A DNA stretch of 64,000 nt from Microcaldota archaeon (GTDB taxonomy: Archaea; Micrarchaeota; Micrarchaeia; Micrarchaeales; Micrarchaeaceae), in the NCBI GenBank assembly GCA_021799635.1, contig JAJZAB010000001.1:284505-348504 (forward strand), written 5' to 3'. Numbering within the stretch: the stretch's first letter is position 1; the number at the start of each line of letters is the position of its first letter. The position numbers and the translations under genes are program-made. Below the pieces are notes generated by a model, which ran no database searches, was not told where the DNA came from, and was given only the letters and a program-made list of their open reading frames with translations. Below, one piece after another: positions 1 to 9,789 of this stretch.

Positions 1-603
1 AAAGAGCTTTACAGAAGCGACCTTGAAGAAGGTATAAGTTCCATTGTAGCCATGGCCAAAAGGGCAGACATAGCCATACTGGTTGGCGGAGACCCGCTCA
101 TTGCCACAACGCACAAGACAATAATGATAGAGGCAAAAAAGAACGGCGTAGCTACAAAAATAATACATTCGGCATCAATAGTGCCAGCAGCTATAGGCGA
201 AAGCGGCCTGGATTTTTACAGGTTTGGCCAGGTATGCACAATACCAAAATGGTCTGAAAAATATAAACCAGTATCATTTTATGAAATTATTGAAAGAAAT
301 GTCTCAAACAACCTACACACAATCGTTTTATTGGATTTTGACCATAAGGAAGGCAGGTCTTTGGACTGTGCAGATGCCATAAATACTCTAAAGATAGCTG
401 AGGGAAAGTACCAGAAGAAAATAATAACCGATGATACTGCTATAATAATCATGCACAACCTATCCCTATCTGGCGAGCAGAAAATTATTTCGAAAGTAGG
501 GCTTGCAGGCAAAATAAGTTTTAATAGCGGCCCTACTCTTATAATAATACCATCAAAAATGTCCGATATTGAAAAGGAAGTAGTTGCCGCCATGTATGGG
601 TGA
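1..603 (+). CDS. dphB: Diphthine synthase, 5'-truncated by window edge
   Basis: SAM-dependent methyltransferase that trimethylates the modified histidine of elongation factor 2 during diphthamide synthesis. The frame is open from base 1, so the gene begins outside the window; about 200 C-terminal residues are visible. Family hallmarks are the GGDPLIATTH segment, the IHSASIV segment, YRFGQ followed by TIPKW, and LHTIVLLDFD. Nothing in the visible part is missing or shifted. It ends with TGA at 601-603, overlapping the upstream part of the endA frame, so the two are probably co-transcribed. Identification is by family resemblance and is strong; an internal ATG at 52 should not be taken as the start. 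Confidence 0.93.
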   Translation, partial: KELYRSDLEEGISSIVAMAKRADIAILVGGDPLIATTHKTIMIEAKKNGVATKIIHSASIVPAAIGESGLDFYRFGQVCTIPKWSEKYKPVSFYEIIERNVSNNLHTIVLLDFDHKEGRSLDCADAINTLKIAEGKYQKKIITDDTAIIIMHNLSLSGEQKIISKVGLAGKISFNSGPTLIIIPSKMSDIEKEVVAAMYG

Positions 604-604
604 T

Positions 605-1771
605 ATGATGCTTTCCCTAAAATATGATAGGAAATCCAACTCTGTATATTCTGATGACCAATCTACAATAGACATATTAAAGAATGGTAGCTTTGGTACC
701 CAAAAAGGAGGTATCCTGTCACTCATGCAAGAGGAGGCACTCTACCTGATAGACATAAGAAACGCAGAGTGTATCGAAAGCACCACAAAAGAGAATATTG
801 GATTTAGCCGCCTTGCCAGCAACTTTACCAAAAACAAAAGGCTGATCGCACGCTACTTCACCTATAGGGATTGGAGAGACCGCGGCCTGATAATAAAGGA
901 CAAGGCATTGATTGCACCAAGTGGATCCAAAAACCTAGTTAAAAGGTATCCATCATCAGAGGTCAGCATGAAAGGATACAAAATGACCGGGATTTTTTTC
1001 CCAGAAAACATTACCACCATAGTAGAAAGCACCGCAAGTGGCAAAAACATATACAGTAACCTGTGGTTTGGGCAATACGGCACATACAAAATGGGAGATA
1101 GGGGTACGCTCAATAAGTTTGACATTTTCGAAACTGTTTTCCTGATGGACAAAAATGTATTGGAAACACAAGGATACACCAGGAACGAAATATTTAAACT
1201 AGCATCTAAGAGGAGACCAGACTTCTCAAAGCTTTATGATGTTTATAAGGATTGGAGAGGCAAGGGGTACGTTGTCAAAACAGGCTTTAAATTCGGAACG
1301 CACTTCAGGATATATTTTCCAGGGGCAAAACCGCTGAGCAACGATTCCCCAAAAGTCCACTCAAGGCACGTAATACACGTCTTCCCTAGGGATTCGAAGA
1401 TGCTCATATCTGAGTGGGCCAGAGCCATAAGGGTTGCCCATTCAGTAAGGAAAACTTTTATACTTGCTATACCTGGCAAAAGCAGAAGAAAAAATATGCA
1501 GATAGATTTTGTACTCTATCACAGGAAAGGCAAGTCAATAGAGGATCCAAATACAGATAGCCCGAGATATGCAATGCTGTCCATAGCAGAGGACGAATAT
1601 ATAGGAGGTAGTGAACTGTCTTCTATAATAAACGAAGCGCAGTCACGCAGGCTTGAACTAATAATAGCCATTGCAGATAGGGAAACTGCAGTTACTTATT
1701 ATAAGGTAAGGAAGATAGATTTGCCGAAGAGCAACTACGAATACTATGAAATAGACTGGATGCAGCCGTAA
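605..1771 (+). CDS. endA: tRNA-splicing endonuclease, long three-unit form
   Basis: Cuts bulge-helix-bulge motifs in precursor tRNAs. About 388 residues, twice the length of the usual archaeal homotetramer subunit (about 180). The N-terminal part repeats the YRDWRDRGLI motif seen later as YKDWRGKGYV, so there is an N-terminal pseudo-subunit, a catalytic unit and a C-terminal extension. The catalytic triad is visible in the second unit: Tyr in FRIYFPG, His in HSRHVIHVF, Lys in SVRKTFILA. This layout matches the homodimeric three-unit (epsilon-2) enzyme known from ARMAN-2, which has relaxed substrate specificity. I chose ATG 605 (or 608) because GGTGAT lies just upstream; TTG 584 also keeps the frame open. 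An intron-containing tRNA-Lys lies immediately downstream on the other strand. Confidence 0.9.
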   Translation: MMLSLKYDRKSNSVYSDDQSTIDILKNGSFGTQKGGILSLMQEEALYLIDIRNAECIESTTKENIGFSRLASNFTKNKRLIARYFTYRDWRDRGLIIKDKALIAPSGSKNLVKRYPSSEVSMKGYKMTGIFFPENITTIVESTASGKNIYSNLWFGQYGTYKMGDRGTLNKFDIFETVFLMDKNVLETQGYTRNEIFKLASKRRPDFSKLYDVYKDWRGKGYVVKTGFKFGTHFRIYFPGAKPLSNDSPKVHSRHVIHVFPRDSKMLISEWARAIRVAHSVRKTFILAIPGKSRRKNMQIDFVLYHRKGKSIEDPNTDSPRYAMLSIAEDEYIGGSELSSIINEAQSRRLELIIAIADRETAVTYYKVRKIDLPKSNYEYYEIDWMQP

Positions 1772-1780
1772 TCCTATGCG

Positions 1781-1800
1781 GCCACGCGTGGCTTTACTAT
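1781..1800 (+). terminator. Hairpin after endA
   Basis: A perfect 12-base palindrome (GCCACGCGTGGC, 1781-1792) is followed by TTTACTATAT, ten bases after the endA stop and before the convergent tRNA-Lys. It may act as a terminator or processing element for endA. Evidence is sequence symmetry only. Confidence 0.35.
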
Positions 1801-1824
1801 ATAAAATTGCAATTAAAAATTAAG

Positions 1825-1911
<87 letters not shown>

Positions 1912-1922
1912 ACATCAGCATC

Positions 1923-2306
1923 TTATAGTTTAAAGAACAACATTATTATAGACAAGGCTATTATAACATCAAGCATCGAGCAATATATACATATCTCACC
2001 AATGCTATACATTGAGGATATTGAATAAATTATGCCACCTATTCCTATGAGTAACCATATTTCTGTTATTACTCCCTCCCTATTAAAATATATTAGGATA
2101 AAGGCAGCTACGAACCACACCAGAGAATATACGGCCAGAGGTACGCCGAAAACTACTGAATACTGACTAGTTATTACAGATGCACAATTTATTATCCCAG
2201 AGTGCAAACACACAAGCGCACCTGGATTGTAGTGCACATACACTAGGTAAACAGATATCAATATGCCTACCAAAAGCAGCCCCATAAGTATTTTCCTATT
2301 GTTCAT
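1923..2306 (-). CDS. VKOR-family membrane disulfide oxidoreductase
   Basis: Integral membrane protein of 127 residues that uses a quinone to reoxidise disulfide-forming thioredoxin-like proteins. It has about four hydrophobic helices, the loop cysteine pair C33 and C41 (in CLHSG and INCASV), the conserved SQYSVVFGVPLA segment, and the redox pair CIYC at 106-109. All four family cysteines are present. It starts one base after the GTPase stop, so it is translated from the same mRNA. A natural partner in this window is the CPYC-containing DUF929 protein at 29799-30671; that pairing is inference. Confidence 0.9.
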   Translation of the reverse strand: MNNRKILMGLLLVGILISVYLVYVHYNPGALVCLHSGIINCASVITSQYSVVFGVPLAVYSLVWFVAAFILIYFNREGVITEIWLLIGIGGIIYSISSMYSIGEICIYCSMLDVIIALSIIMLFFKL

Positions 2307-2307
2307 T

Positions 2308-3636
2308 CTATACTCTTTTTATTTTTTTAATAAATTTTTCCAGTATGTAATCTAGCTTTTTACCTATAGGGCTAAGTTCATAGTCCACCTGCACAATCGG
2401 CTTATTTACTTTCAATAAATTTTTTATTTTTGTAGGAGTAGCTGATATTACAATGTCGCACACGGCATTATTTATCGTTTCCTGTAGATCATCCAACTGG
2501 CGCCTGCTGTATCCCATCGCAGGAAGTTCATACAGAAGCTTTGGATATTTTTTAAATGTGTCCTCTAAAGTTCCAACAGCGTACTTTTTAGCCTCAACTA
2601 TCCTTCGTGCATGGTATTTTTTAGCAGCAACTGTCCCAGCACCAAATGGCATACCGCCATGCGTTATCGTTGGCCCGTCTTCTATTATCAGCGCCCTGCT
2701 GCCTTTTATTATATCTGGATTGTCCGCGGTGACTGTGGAATTTGCGTATACTATAATGGCATTATTATTAAGCGACCTTAATCCACACACACATTTCTCT
2801 ACATCCTTCTTCTTAGCTGAATTTACTTTGTTTACTACAAAAGCGTCAGTTATCCTAGCTACGGCTTCGCTAGGGTAGTAAAGGGATTCATCACCGGCTC
2901 TAAGAGGGTCGGCTATGGTTATTAACAAATCGGGGCTTATAAAAGGGGCATCATTATTGCCTCCATCCCACAATATCACGTCTGCCTCCTTTTCTGCCGC
3001 TTCCAGTACTTTCTTATAATCAACTCCTGCAAAAAGCAGGAAGCCGTTCCGTATGTGAGGTTCATAGTCTTCCCTTTCTTCAAGAGTGCATTTGTTTTTG
3101 TCCAAATCTTCAAGCTTTTCGAACCGCTCAACAATCTCATCTTTTAAAATCCCATAAGGCATTGGGTGCCTTATTATAACAACTTTCATACCCATGCTCC
3201 TAAGATATTTGGACACGTATCGCGACGTTTGGCTTTTTCCAGATCCAGTCCTAACAGCACATACCGCAATTACCGGCCTCTTCGAACGTATCATGGTTCT
3301 TTCCGGTGAAATTATCCAAAAATCAGCACCATTACTATTCGCTATGCTTGATTTGTGCATTACGTCTATGTATTTCAAATCACTATATGCCTGTACGCAC
3401 ACATCAGCCTCAAATTTTTTAATTAAGTTGGGGAGGTCAGACTCATCAAATATGGGTATCCCGTTAGGGTAAAGCTTTCCGCTCAACACAGGTGGGTATA
3501 ACCTATTGGCTATGAAAGGTATTTGATTTGCAGTAAATGCAACTACCTCAAATTCCCTATTATCCCTAAATAAAATGTTAAAATCATGAAAATCCCTCCC
3601 AGCCGCACCAAGTATTATTACCTTTTTTCTGCGCAT
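2308..3636 (-). CDS. P-loop GTPase, cyclic 2,3-diphosphoglycerate synthetase-like (COG2403)
   Basis: 442 residues. An N-terminal Rossmann-like part (KVIILGAAGRDFHDFN) is followed by a P-loop near residues 127-136 (AVRTGSGKSQTS) and a C-terminal nucleotide-binding region. Proteins of this family are annotated either as predicted GTPases or as cyclic 2,3-diphosphoglycerate synthetases, which make a thermoprotective solute in some methanogens; I cannot tell which applies. The ATG at 3636 is preceded by a GTGGGAG ribosome-binding site. It sits between the radical SAM gene (29-base gap) and VKOR (1-base gap), forming a three-gene operon. Confidence 0.75.
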   Translation of the reverse strand: MRRKKVIILGAAGRDFHDFNILFRDNREFEVVAFTANQIPFIANRLYPPVLSGKLYPNGIPIFDESDLPNLIKKFEADVCVQAYSDLKYIDVMHKSSIANSNGADFWIISPERTMIRSKRPVIAVCAVRTGSGKSQTSRYVSKYLRSMGMKVVIIRHPMPYGILKDEIVERFEKLEDLDKNKCTLEEREDYEPHIRNGFLLFAGVDYKKVLEAAEKEADVILWDGGNNDAPFISPDLLITIADPLRAGDESLYYPSEAVARITDAFVVNKVNSAKKKDVEKCVCGLRSLNNNAIIVYANSTVTADNPDIIKGSRALIIEDGPTITHGGMPFGAGTVAAKKYHARRIVEAKKYAVGTLEDTFKKYPKLLYELPAMGYSRRQLDDLQETINNAVCDIVISATPTKIKNLLKVNKPIVQVDYELSPIGKKLDYILEKFIKKIKRV

Positions 3637-3665
3637 AAAAATACTCCCACTAACAATATTTTATA

Positions 3666-4721
3666 TTAATAAATTACCTGTATACCATTATTTTTAGATT
3701 TTATGCAGGCTGGACCGACAACAGGTATTTTTTCTTTGCATTTGCTGCATCTCATATGGCTATCCATATACCATCCAACAACATCAAATCCATACCTACT
3801 TATAACAACAGCGCCGCACGAAGGGCAGTAAGTACTCTCATATTCATTACCAGGCATATTTCCTATATAAACGTATCTAAGGCCATTACGCCTAGCCACA
3901 CCATAATGTGCCTTCAAGCTTTCAAAAGAGGTGCAGTTGTAATCCAGCATCTTATAATCGGGATGAAAACTGGTAAAATGAATTGGTATGTCTCTGCTTA
4001 TATTATCAGACAACCACGAAGTAAGCACGTTGCAGGCGCCTAAAGAGTCACCCACTACTGGTATTATAAGATCCGTTATCTCTGTATGTATTTGCGATTC
4101 TTTAAGCGATATAAGTGCCTCTTTGATTGGTTCGTTTGATACTACAGCCTCAAACTTATTTGTAAATTTCTGTTCTCCATTGCCTTTAAAATCTACCACA
4201 ACTGCATCTATCAGGCCCCGCATTTTTTCTACTGTTTCCCTGGTCATATAACCATTTGTTACAAATAATGTTTTTATATTTTTTTTATGTGCAGCCTCTG
4301 CAACGTCAATAACATATTCTATAAATATGGTTGGTTCGTTAAATGTAAAGGCAATGCACTCCGTACCATAACCTAAGGCCATTTCTATAATTTCATCTGG
4401 GGCGGTATATTTACCTAAAATTTCCCTATCTTTAGAAATGTTATGATTTTGGCAGAAAAGGCACCCCCAATTGCACGATGAAGTGCCTATGCTCAAAACT
4501 GAGCTACCCGGCATAAAATGATTGAATGGCTTTTTTTCTATCGGATCTATCTGCATCGCAGCAACAACTCCATAGCTTACAAGCTTCAGGCTTCCTCCAA
4601 TGTTTTTTCTAACGAAGCAAAACCCGTGCGATCCTATGGGTATTTTGCATCGTCTAGCACAGGCTATACATTCTACCTTATTATCAGGCAACTGATTCCA
4701 CAGCACCGCATCTTTTATCAT
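3666..4721 (-). CDS. amrS: Radical SAM protein of the AmmeMemoRadiSam (PflA-like) family
   Basis: About 351 residues. The [4Fe-4S] motif CNWGCLFC is at residues 83-90, preceded by an N-terminal cysteine cluster CIACARRC (18-25) and followed by a C-terminal zinc-ribbon-like CPSC...CSKC. This N-terminal cluster plus the QNHNIS extension is typical of the AmmeMemoRadiSam radical SAM component, related to pyruvate formate-lyase activases; its substrate is unknown. ATG 4721 is preferred over GTG 4754, because the TTAAATATTTTTAAA promoter-like tract lies between them. It is divergent from gyrB. Confidence 0.85.
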   Translation of the reverse strand: MIKDAVLWNQLPDNKVECIACARRCKIPIGSHGFCFVRKNIGGSLKLVSYGVVAAMQIDPIEKKPFNHFMPGSSVLSIGTSSCNWGCLFCQNHNISKDREILGKYTAPDEIIEMALGYGTECIAFTFNEPTIFIEYVIDVAEAAHKKNIKTLFVTNGYMTRETVEKMRGLIDAVVVDFKGNGEQKFTNKFEAVVSNEPIKEALISLKESQIHTEITDLIIPVVGDSLGACNVLTSWLSDNISRDIPIHFTSFHPDYKMLDYNCTSFESLKAHYGVARRNGLRYVYIGNMPGNEYESTYCPSCGAVVISRYGFDVVGWYMDSHMRCSKCKEKIPVVGPACIKSKNNGIQVIY

Positions 4722-4860
4722 TAAAATAATTTCCCTTTTAAAAATATTTAACACTTATCCCAATAAATGAGTAGGGATAGGGCAACAACTGTTAACTACC
4801 AAAAAGGTTTTAAAGATAAAATTGATAATAATAGAAGGCGATTCCAAGCAGCTGATATAG

Positions 4861-6774
4861 ATGGATACTAATGAGTACTCTGCAAGAGACATAATGGTTC
4901 TTTCCGGCCCACAAGGAGTTAGGAAAAGACCAGCAATGTATATAGGATCAACTGGCAGCTCAGGTTTCATACACCTGCTCTACGAAGTGCTCGATAATGC
5001 CATAGATGAAGCCATAATGGGATATGCCAAAAACATATCAATAACACTTACAAGAGAAGACGGCATCGACGTTGCTGAAATTTCTGATGATGGAAGAGGC
5101 ATACCTATAGACATAATTCCAAAAGTCGGAAAACCAGCACTAGAGGTAATAATGACCTCATTGCACACTGGAGCCAAATTTGAAAATAAGGCATATAAAG
5201 TGTCTGGTGGGCTGCACGGCGTTGGTCTTACTGTAGTAAATTCTCTTTCTGAATACACAGAAGTAGTAGTTAAGAAAAACGGAAAGATATACAAACAGAG
5301 GTTTAGCAGGGGGGCTGTAGCAACCGAGATGGAAGAAATTGGTGAATACTCGGAAGATGGTAGTGGTACTACAATTAAATTTAAACCAGATAAAGAAATC
5401 TTTTCTGTTAAAAATTTTGATACAATAGAGTTAGTTGAAAGACTAAGAGACCTTTCCTACTTAAACCCTGGCATACACATTAAATTTATTGATGAAAGAG
5501 ACCCATCACAAAAAAAGGAGAATGAATTTTTCTCTAAAAATGGACTTCAAGATTTTTTAATACACATAAGGGGAGAAAAAGCGGAGCTAACAAAACCAAT
5601 TTATATAAAAAAACAGACCTCTTCAATATCTGTAGATTTAGTAATGCAGTATGTTGATTCATATTCCGAGGAAATACTATCCTTTGTTAACAAAATAAAA
5701 ACTGCTGAAGGTGGTACGCATGTGTCAGGATTTCACAGTGCATTGACAAAATCTATAACAAACTACGCAGATAATATATACAAAAAACAAAAAGGTATTC
5801 ATATTGAGGGTGAAGATACAAGAGAGGGTCTTATAACAATAATTTCGATATTGATGCAAAACCCAGAATTTGAAGGGCAAACGAAGGGAAAAATTGGTAA
5901 TCCAACACTAAAAAACTTTGTAGAAAACATATTCTATTCCGAATTTTCAAGATATCTAGAAGAAAATCCAGTAGAAGCTGAAAAGATAATGGGTAAAATT
6001 TATAGGGCCGCCGATGCCAGAGAATCAGCAAGAAGAGCAAGAGAATTAGCTAGGAAAAAAGGGCTATTTGAAGGTGCAGTACTGCCAGGTAAACTTTCAG
6101 ATTGCACCGAAAGTGACCCAGAAAAGTGTGAAATATTCATAGTAGAGGGGCAGAGCGCAGCAGGGTCAAGTAAAGAAGCTAGGGATCGCTTTTACCAAGC
6201 AATACTGCCGCTTAGGGGTAAGGTTTTAAATGTAGAAAAAGCCACCGAAGAAAAAATATTTTCTAATTCCGAGTTACACACTATGGTTACCGCGCTAGGA
6301 ACAGGTATAAAAGATTCATTTAGTGCCGACTCAGTAAGATATAAAAAAATAATATTACTAACTGATGCTGATGTTGATGGCAGCCATATAAGAACCCTTT
6401 TACTTACTTTCTTATACAGGTATATGCGACCTCTTATCGAAAGAGGGTATGTGTATATAGGTCAGCCGCCTCTTTACAAGATTATGCACGGGAAAGAAAC
6501 CAAATATGCTTATTCTGATCAACAGCTAAATGAGATAATGAATAGTTTTGGCGGGAAAGGGAGCGTTCAGAGATATAAGGGTCTTGGAGAAATGAATCCA
6601 ATACAGCTATGGGAAACAACCATGGATCCTAAAAGAAGGATTTTAAGGAAAATTAGAATAGGTGATGCGGAACTGGCAAATACTATGTTCAGTATACTTA
6701 TGGGGTTGGATGTTGAGCAAAGGAGACATTTTTTGGAAGAACATTCAAGCGAAGTAAAATTTCTGGACGTTTGA
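4861..6774 (+). CDS. gyrB: DNA gyrase subunit B
   Basis: ATPase subunit of the type IIA topoisomerase that introduces negative supercoils. 637 residues, close to the short bacterial and archaeal GyrB length. Visible are the GHKL ATPase motifs (EVLDNAIDEA, DDGRGIPID, GLHGVGLTVVN), the transducer region, and the Toprim domain with EGQSAAGSSKEA and DADVDGSHIRTL, ending in the QRYKGLGEMNP segment. In the Toprim motif the usual EGDSAGG is EGQSAAG, which deviates at two positions. GyrA follows 30 bases later. Gyrase in archaea is regarded as bacterial in origin. An ATTTTA-rich box (GGTTTTAAAG, about 4806-4815) is the likely promoter. Confidence 0.97.
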   Translation: MDTNEYSARDIMVLSGPQGVRKRPAMYIGSTGSSGFIHLLYEVLDNAIDEAIMGYAKNISITLTREDGIDVAEISDDGRGIPIDIIPKVGKPALEVIMTSLHTGAKFENKAYKVSGGLHGVGLTVVNSLSEYTEVVVKKNGKIYKQRFSRGAVATEMEEIGEYSEDGSGTTIKFKPDKEIFSVKNFDTIELVERLRDLSYLNPGIHIKFIDERDPSQKKENEFFSKNGLQDFLIHIRGEKAELTKPIYIKKQTSSISVDLVMQYVDSYSEEILSFVNKIKTAEGGTHVSGFHSALTKSITNYADNIYKKQKGIHIEGEDTREGLITIISILMQNPEFEGQTKGKIGNPTLKNFVENIFYSEFSRYLEENPVEAEKIMGKIYRAADARESARRARELARKKGLFEGAVLPGKLSDCTESDPEKCEIFIVEGQSAAGSSKEARDRFYQAILPLRGKVLNVEKATEEKIFSNSELHTMVTALGTGIKDSFSADSVRYKKIILLTDADVDGSHIRTLLLTFLYRYMRPLIERGYVYIGQPPLYKIMHGKETKYAYSDQQLNEIMNSFGGKGSVQRYKGLGEMNPIQLWETTMDPKRRILRKIRIGDAELANTMFSILMGLDVEQRRHFLEEHSSEVKFLDV

Positions 6775-6804
6775 GGTGATGCTATAGTCGACAACGCTGA
6801 GAAT

Positions 6805-9201
6805 GTGGATTCACTTATAGAAAAAGAAATGCAATCCAGTTACCTAGACTATGCCATGAGCGTCATAATAGGAAGGGCGTTGCCCGATGCAAGAGACGGC
6901 CTAAAGCCCGCACAGAGGAGAATACTATATGCAATGTATAGACTTAACAATGTACACGACCAGCCAACTAAAAAAAGTGCAAGAGTTGTAGGAGAAGTTA
7001 TAGGAAAATATCATCCACATGGCGACATAGCAGCATATGAAACTTTAATAAGGATGGCCCAAAACTTTACAATGAATCATACACTAGTGGAAGGACAGGG
7101 CAACATGGGATCTATAGATGGTGACCCTCCCGCGGCTCAAAGGTACACTGAAGTTAGGCTTAATCCACTAGCCGAAGAAATGCTTGATGACATTGATAAA
7201 AAATGCGTACCATTAGTGCCTAACTTCGACAATACTGAAGAAGAGCCACTAACACTGCCAACAAAGGTTCCAAGTCTATTAATAAATGGTGCGTCTGGGA
7301 TAGCCGTCGGAGTTGCAACAAGCATAATGCAACACAACATGGTTGAAGTTTGTGATGCGATAGCTGCATATCTAGATAATTATGATATAACAAAAGAGGA
7401 AATTTTAAAGTACATAAAGGGGCCCGATTTCCCTACAGGAGGAACGGTTTTCTACAATGAAGCACTAATGGCTTCATATATTAACGGCAGAGGATCATGT
7501 ACTATAAGAGGCAAACTTGATATCGAAGAGAAAAACGGGAAAAAGTCAATAGTGGTAACTGAGATACCGTATACTGTAAATAAGTCAAGCCTTGTGCAGA
7601 AGATTGCCGAGCTAGTAAAAGACAAAAAGATTTTGGGCATAGCAGACCTTAGGGATGAAAGCGGCAAGGAAGGAATCCGTATAGTAATAGATCTGCGCAG
7701 GGATGCAGAGCCGGATACTGTTATAAACACACTGTATCGGCACACGCAGTTACAGATAACCCTACCGGTAATCAACATAGCAGTGATAGGTAAAAACCTA
7801 ATAACATTAAACATTAAGGACTTCATAAAAGTTTTTGTAGAATACAGGATTGAAGTAATCAAAAAGCGCACTGCATACGAGCTTGAAATAGCTTCTGACA
7901 GGCTACACATTGTAGACGGTATAATAATTGCAATTAATGATATTAACGGAGTGATAGATAACATAAAGAGAAGTTCCGATGTCAAAGAAGCTAGAACAAA
8001 GTTAATGGAAATCTACAGCTTATCAGAAAAACAAGCAAATGCAATTCTTGAAATGAAGCTCAGCAAGCTTACAAATCTGGAGAGGGATGCCTTCGAAGCG
8101 GAAAAATCTGATTTAGAGGTCAGCATCAAAAACTTTAATGAAATACTATCAGATGAGAATAAAGTAAATAATATAATAAGAGAGGAAACGGCACTTATAA
8201 AAAGCAAATACGGCAGGCAAAGAAGGACATATATAGAAAAAAACGTTGAAATCGAAGAAATAGAAAATGAAGATTTAATAGCCGATGAAGACACCACAAT
8301 AATACTCACAAAAAATAATTATATAAAAAGACTGCCAACTGACATTTACAAGTCGCAAGGAAGGGGAGGGAAAGGCATAAAGTCGATAGAATTGCGAGAA
8401 GGAGATTTTGTAAAGCAGATTATATCGTGTAAAACAAAAGATTATTTATTATTACTCACAAACAAAGGTCGTTCATACTGGCTAAAAGCCTATCAAGTTC
8501 CAGAGGAAGGCAGATATAGTTCTGGGAAAGCTGCAATCAACATTGTTAAACTGCTTGATAATGAAATCATAGAAAAAATAGTAAATACTAGGACATTTTC
8601 TAACAGTTTCCTTAATATGATAACCAGGGGCGGGACAATCAAAAGGGTTAACGCTGAGAAGTTTTCAAAGCCAAGGTCGAATGGGATATTGGCCATGCCG
8701 ATCAGGAATAATGATTATCTTGCTGATGTTTGTGTTTCTGATGGCAAATCCGATCTTTTTATCGCAACTAAAAATGGTAAAGCACTCAGATTCTCTGAGA
8801 CGCAGCTACGTCCAATAGGGAGGAGTGCGCACGGGGTTAGAGGGATAAGGCTATCCACAGATGACATTGTTGTGAACTTGATTCAAGCAAAGGAGTCCGA
8901 TCTCATAGCAACAGTAACAGAAAATGGCTATGGAAAGCTCACAGAGCTTAAAAAATACAGGCTTCAGCATAGGGGTGGTAAAGGCGTCATTAACTTAAAA
9001 ATCAAACCCAAAACTGGTAAAGTTGTAAAGTCCTTAAATTTATCAGAAAAATCACAGATCCTACTAATAAACTCTAAAGGACTATCTATACAATTCCCAG
9101 TAAACAAAATAAGAGTTACAGGGAGGAGTGCTTCTGGAGTTAGGCTGATGAAACTTGATAGTGGTTCCCGTCTAGTAGATGCGCAGGAGCTATTATTATA
9201 A
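6805..9201 (+). CDS. gyrA: DNA gyrase subunit A
   Basis: Breakage-reunion subunit. 798 residues from GTG 6805. The catalytic tyrosine is Y114 in AAQRYTEVRL; the N-terminal SSYLDYAMSVI and PHGD motifs are intact. The C-terminal beta-pinwheel carries a GyrA-box-like QGRGGKG and a second HRGGKG blade, arguing for gyrase rather than ParC/Topo IV. The start is uncertain: the only strong ribosome-binding site, GGTGAT at 6775-6780, is 24 bases before GTG 6805 but three bases before an in-frame ATA at 6784. Operon with gyrB. Confidence 0.95.
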   Translation: MDSLIEKEMQSSYLDYAMSVIIGRALPDARDGLKPAQRRILYAMYRLNNVHDQPTKKSARVVGEVIGKYHPHGDIAAYETLIRMAQNFTMNHTLVEGQGNMGSIDGDPPAAQRYTEVRLNPLAEEMLDDIDKKCVPLVPNFDNTEEEPLTLPTKVPSLLINGASGIAVGVATSIMQHNMVEVCDAIAAYLDNYDITKEEILKYIKGPDFPTGGTVFYNEALMASYINGRGSCTIRGKLDIEEKNGKKSIVVTEIPYTVNKSSLVQKIAELVKDKKILGIADLRDESGKEGIRIVIDLRRDAEPDTVINTLYRHTQLQITLPVINIAVIGKNLITLNIKDFIKVFVEYRIEVIKKRTAYELEIASDRLHIVDGIIIAINDINGVIDNIKRSSDVKEARTKLMEIYSLSEKQANAILEMKLSKLTNLERDAFEAEKSDLEVSIKNFNEILSDENKVNNIIREETALIKSKYGRQRRTYIEKNVEIEEIENEDLIADEDTTIILTKNNYIKRLPTDIYKSQGRGGKGIKSIELREGDFVKQIISCKTKDYLLLLTNKGRSYWLKAYQVPEEGRYSSGKAAINIVKLLDNEIIEKIVNTRTFSNSFLNMITRGGTIKRVNAEKFSKPRSNGILAMPIRNNDYLADVCVSDGKSDLFIATKNGKALRFSETQLRPIGRSAHGVRGIRLSTDDIVVNLIQAKESDLIATVTENGYGKLTELKKYRLQHRGGKGVINLKIKPKTGKVVKSLNLSEKSQILLINSKGLSIQFPVNKIRVTGRSASGVRLMKLDSGSRLVDAQELLL

Positions 9202-9270
9202 ACGATAAACTACACAAAATCTATTAATTTACTAGTATATCTAAAGCTATAAGTAAAGGAAGTGGGTAGG

Positions 9271-9789
9271 ATGATATGGGTGCTTGTTGTAGGTAAAGTT
9301 AGCTATGAAAATAGCCTAGACTTATTTTTGGTCTCCAGAGCATTCGGTGCCTCAAACATAACAATAATTAGCCCTGGCAGAATTAATACAGAACAACTTA
9401 TTAAAAAATGCAACAAAATAAACAGAGATTGGGGGGGCAAAGTGGCCATCTCATTCTCAAATGATATAAATAAATTTATTAAGTCAAAAAAAAATTATAT
9501 AAAAATTTATTTAACTCGGTACGGCACTCCAATCAAAAAAGTTGAGTACATAATCAAGACCTACAAAAACATACTTCTAATGCTAAGCATGGAGGAGCAT
9601 GAAAAGAGGCTATACAAAATTGCCGATTTCAAAATAAGCATAACAAACCAGCCGCATTCAAGCGAAGCGGCCATCGCTATATTCTTGCATAATTTTTATA
9701 ATGGAAGGGAGTTAGCCATACATTTTGAGAATGCGAGGTACAAGATTGCGCCTTCAGGAGATAGCTTGCATATAGAAAAAATAAAATAG
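9271..9789 (+). CDS. trm56: tRNA (cytidine(56)-2'-O)-methyltransferase
   Basis: SPOUT-class enzyme that methylates the ribose of C56 in the tRNA T-loop, a euryarchaeal-type modification. About 172 residues. Family features are RAFGASNI, RDWGGKVAI, the LTRYGTPI segment, ITNQPHSSEAAIAIFLHNF, and the terminal YKIAPSG. It ends immediately before the convergent helicase gene. ATG 9271 or GTG 9262 are both possible starts. The target site lies in the same loop that carries an intron in the nearby tRNA-Lys gene. Confidence 0.87.
   Translation: MIWVLVVGKVSYENSLDLFLVSRAFGASNITIISPGRINTEQLIKKCNKINRDWGGKVAISFSNDINKFIKSKKNYIKIYLTRYGTPIKKVEYIIKTYKNILLMLSMEEHEKRLYKIADFKISITNQPHSSEAAIAIFLHNFYNGRELAIHFENARYKIAPSGDSLHIEKIK

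Noticed and set aside
7452-7985. 177-codon minus-strand frame inside gyrA
   Set aside because: Serine/isoleucine-rich antisense shadow of a strongly conserved gene.
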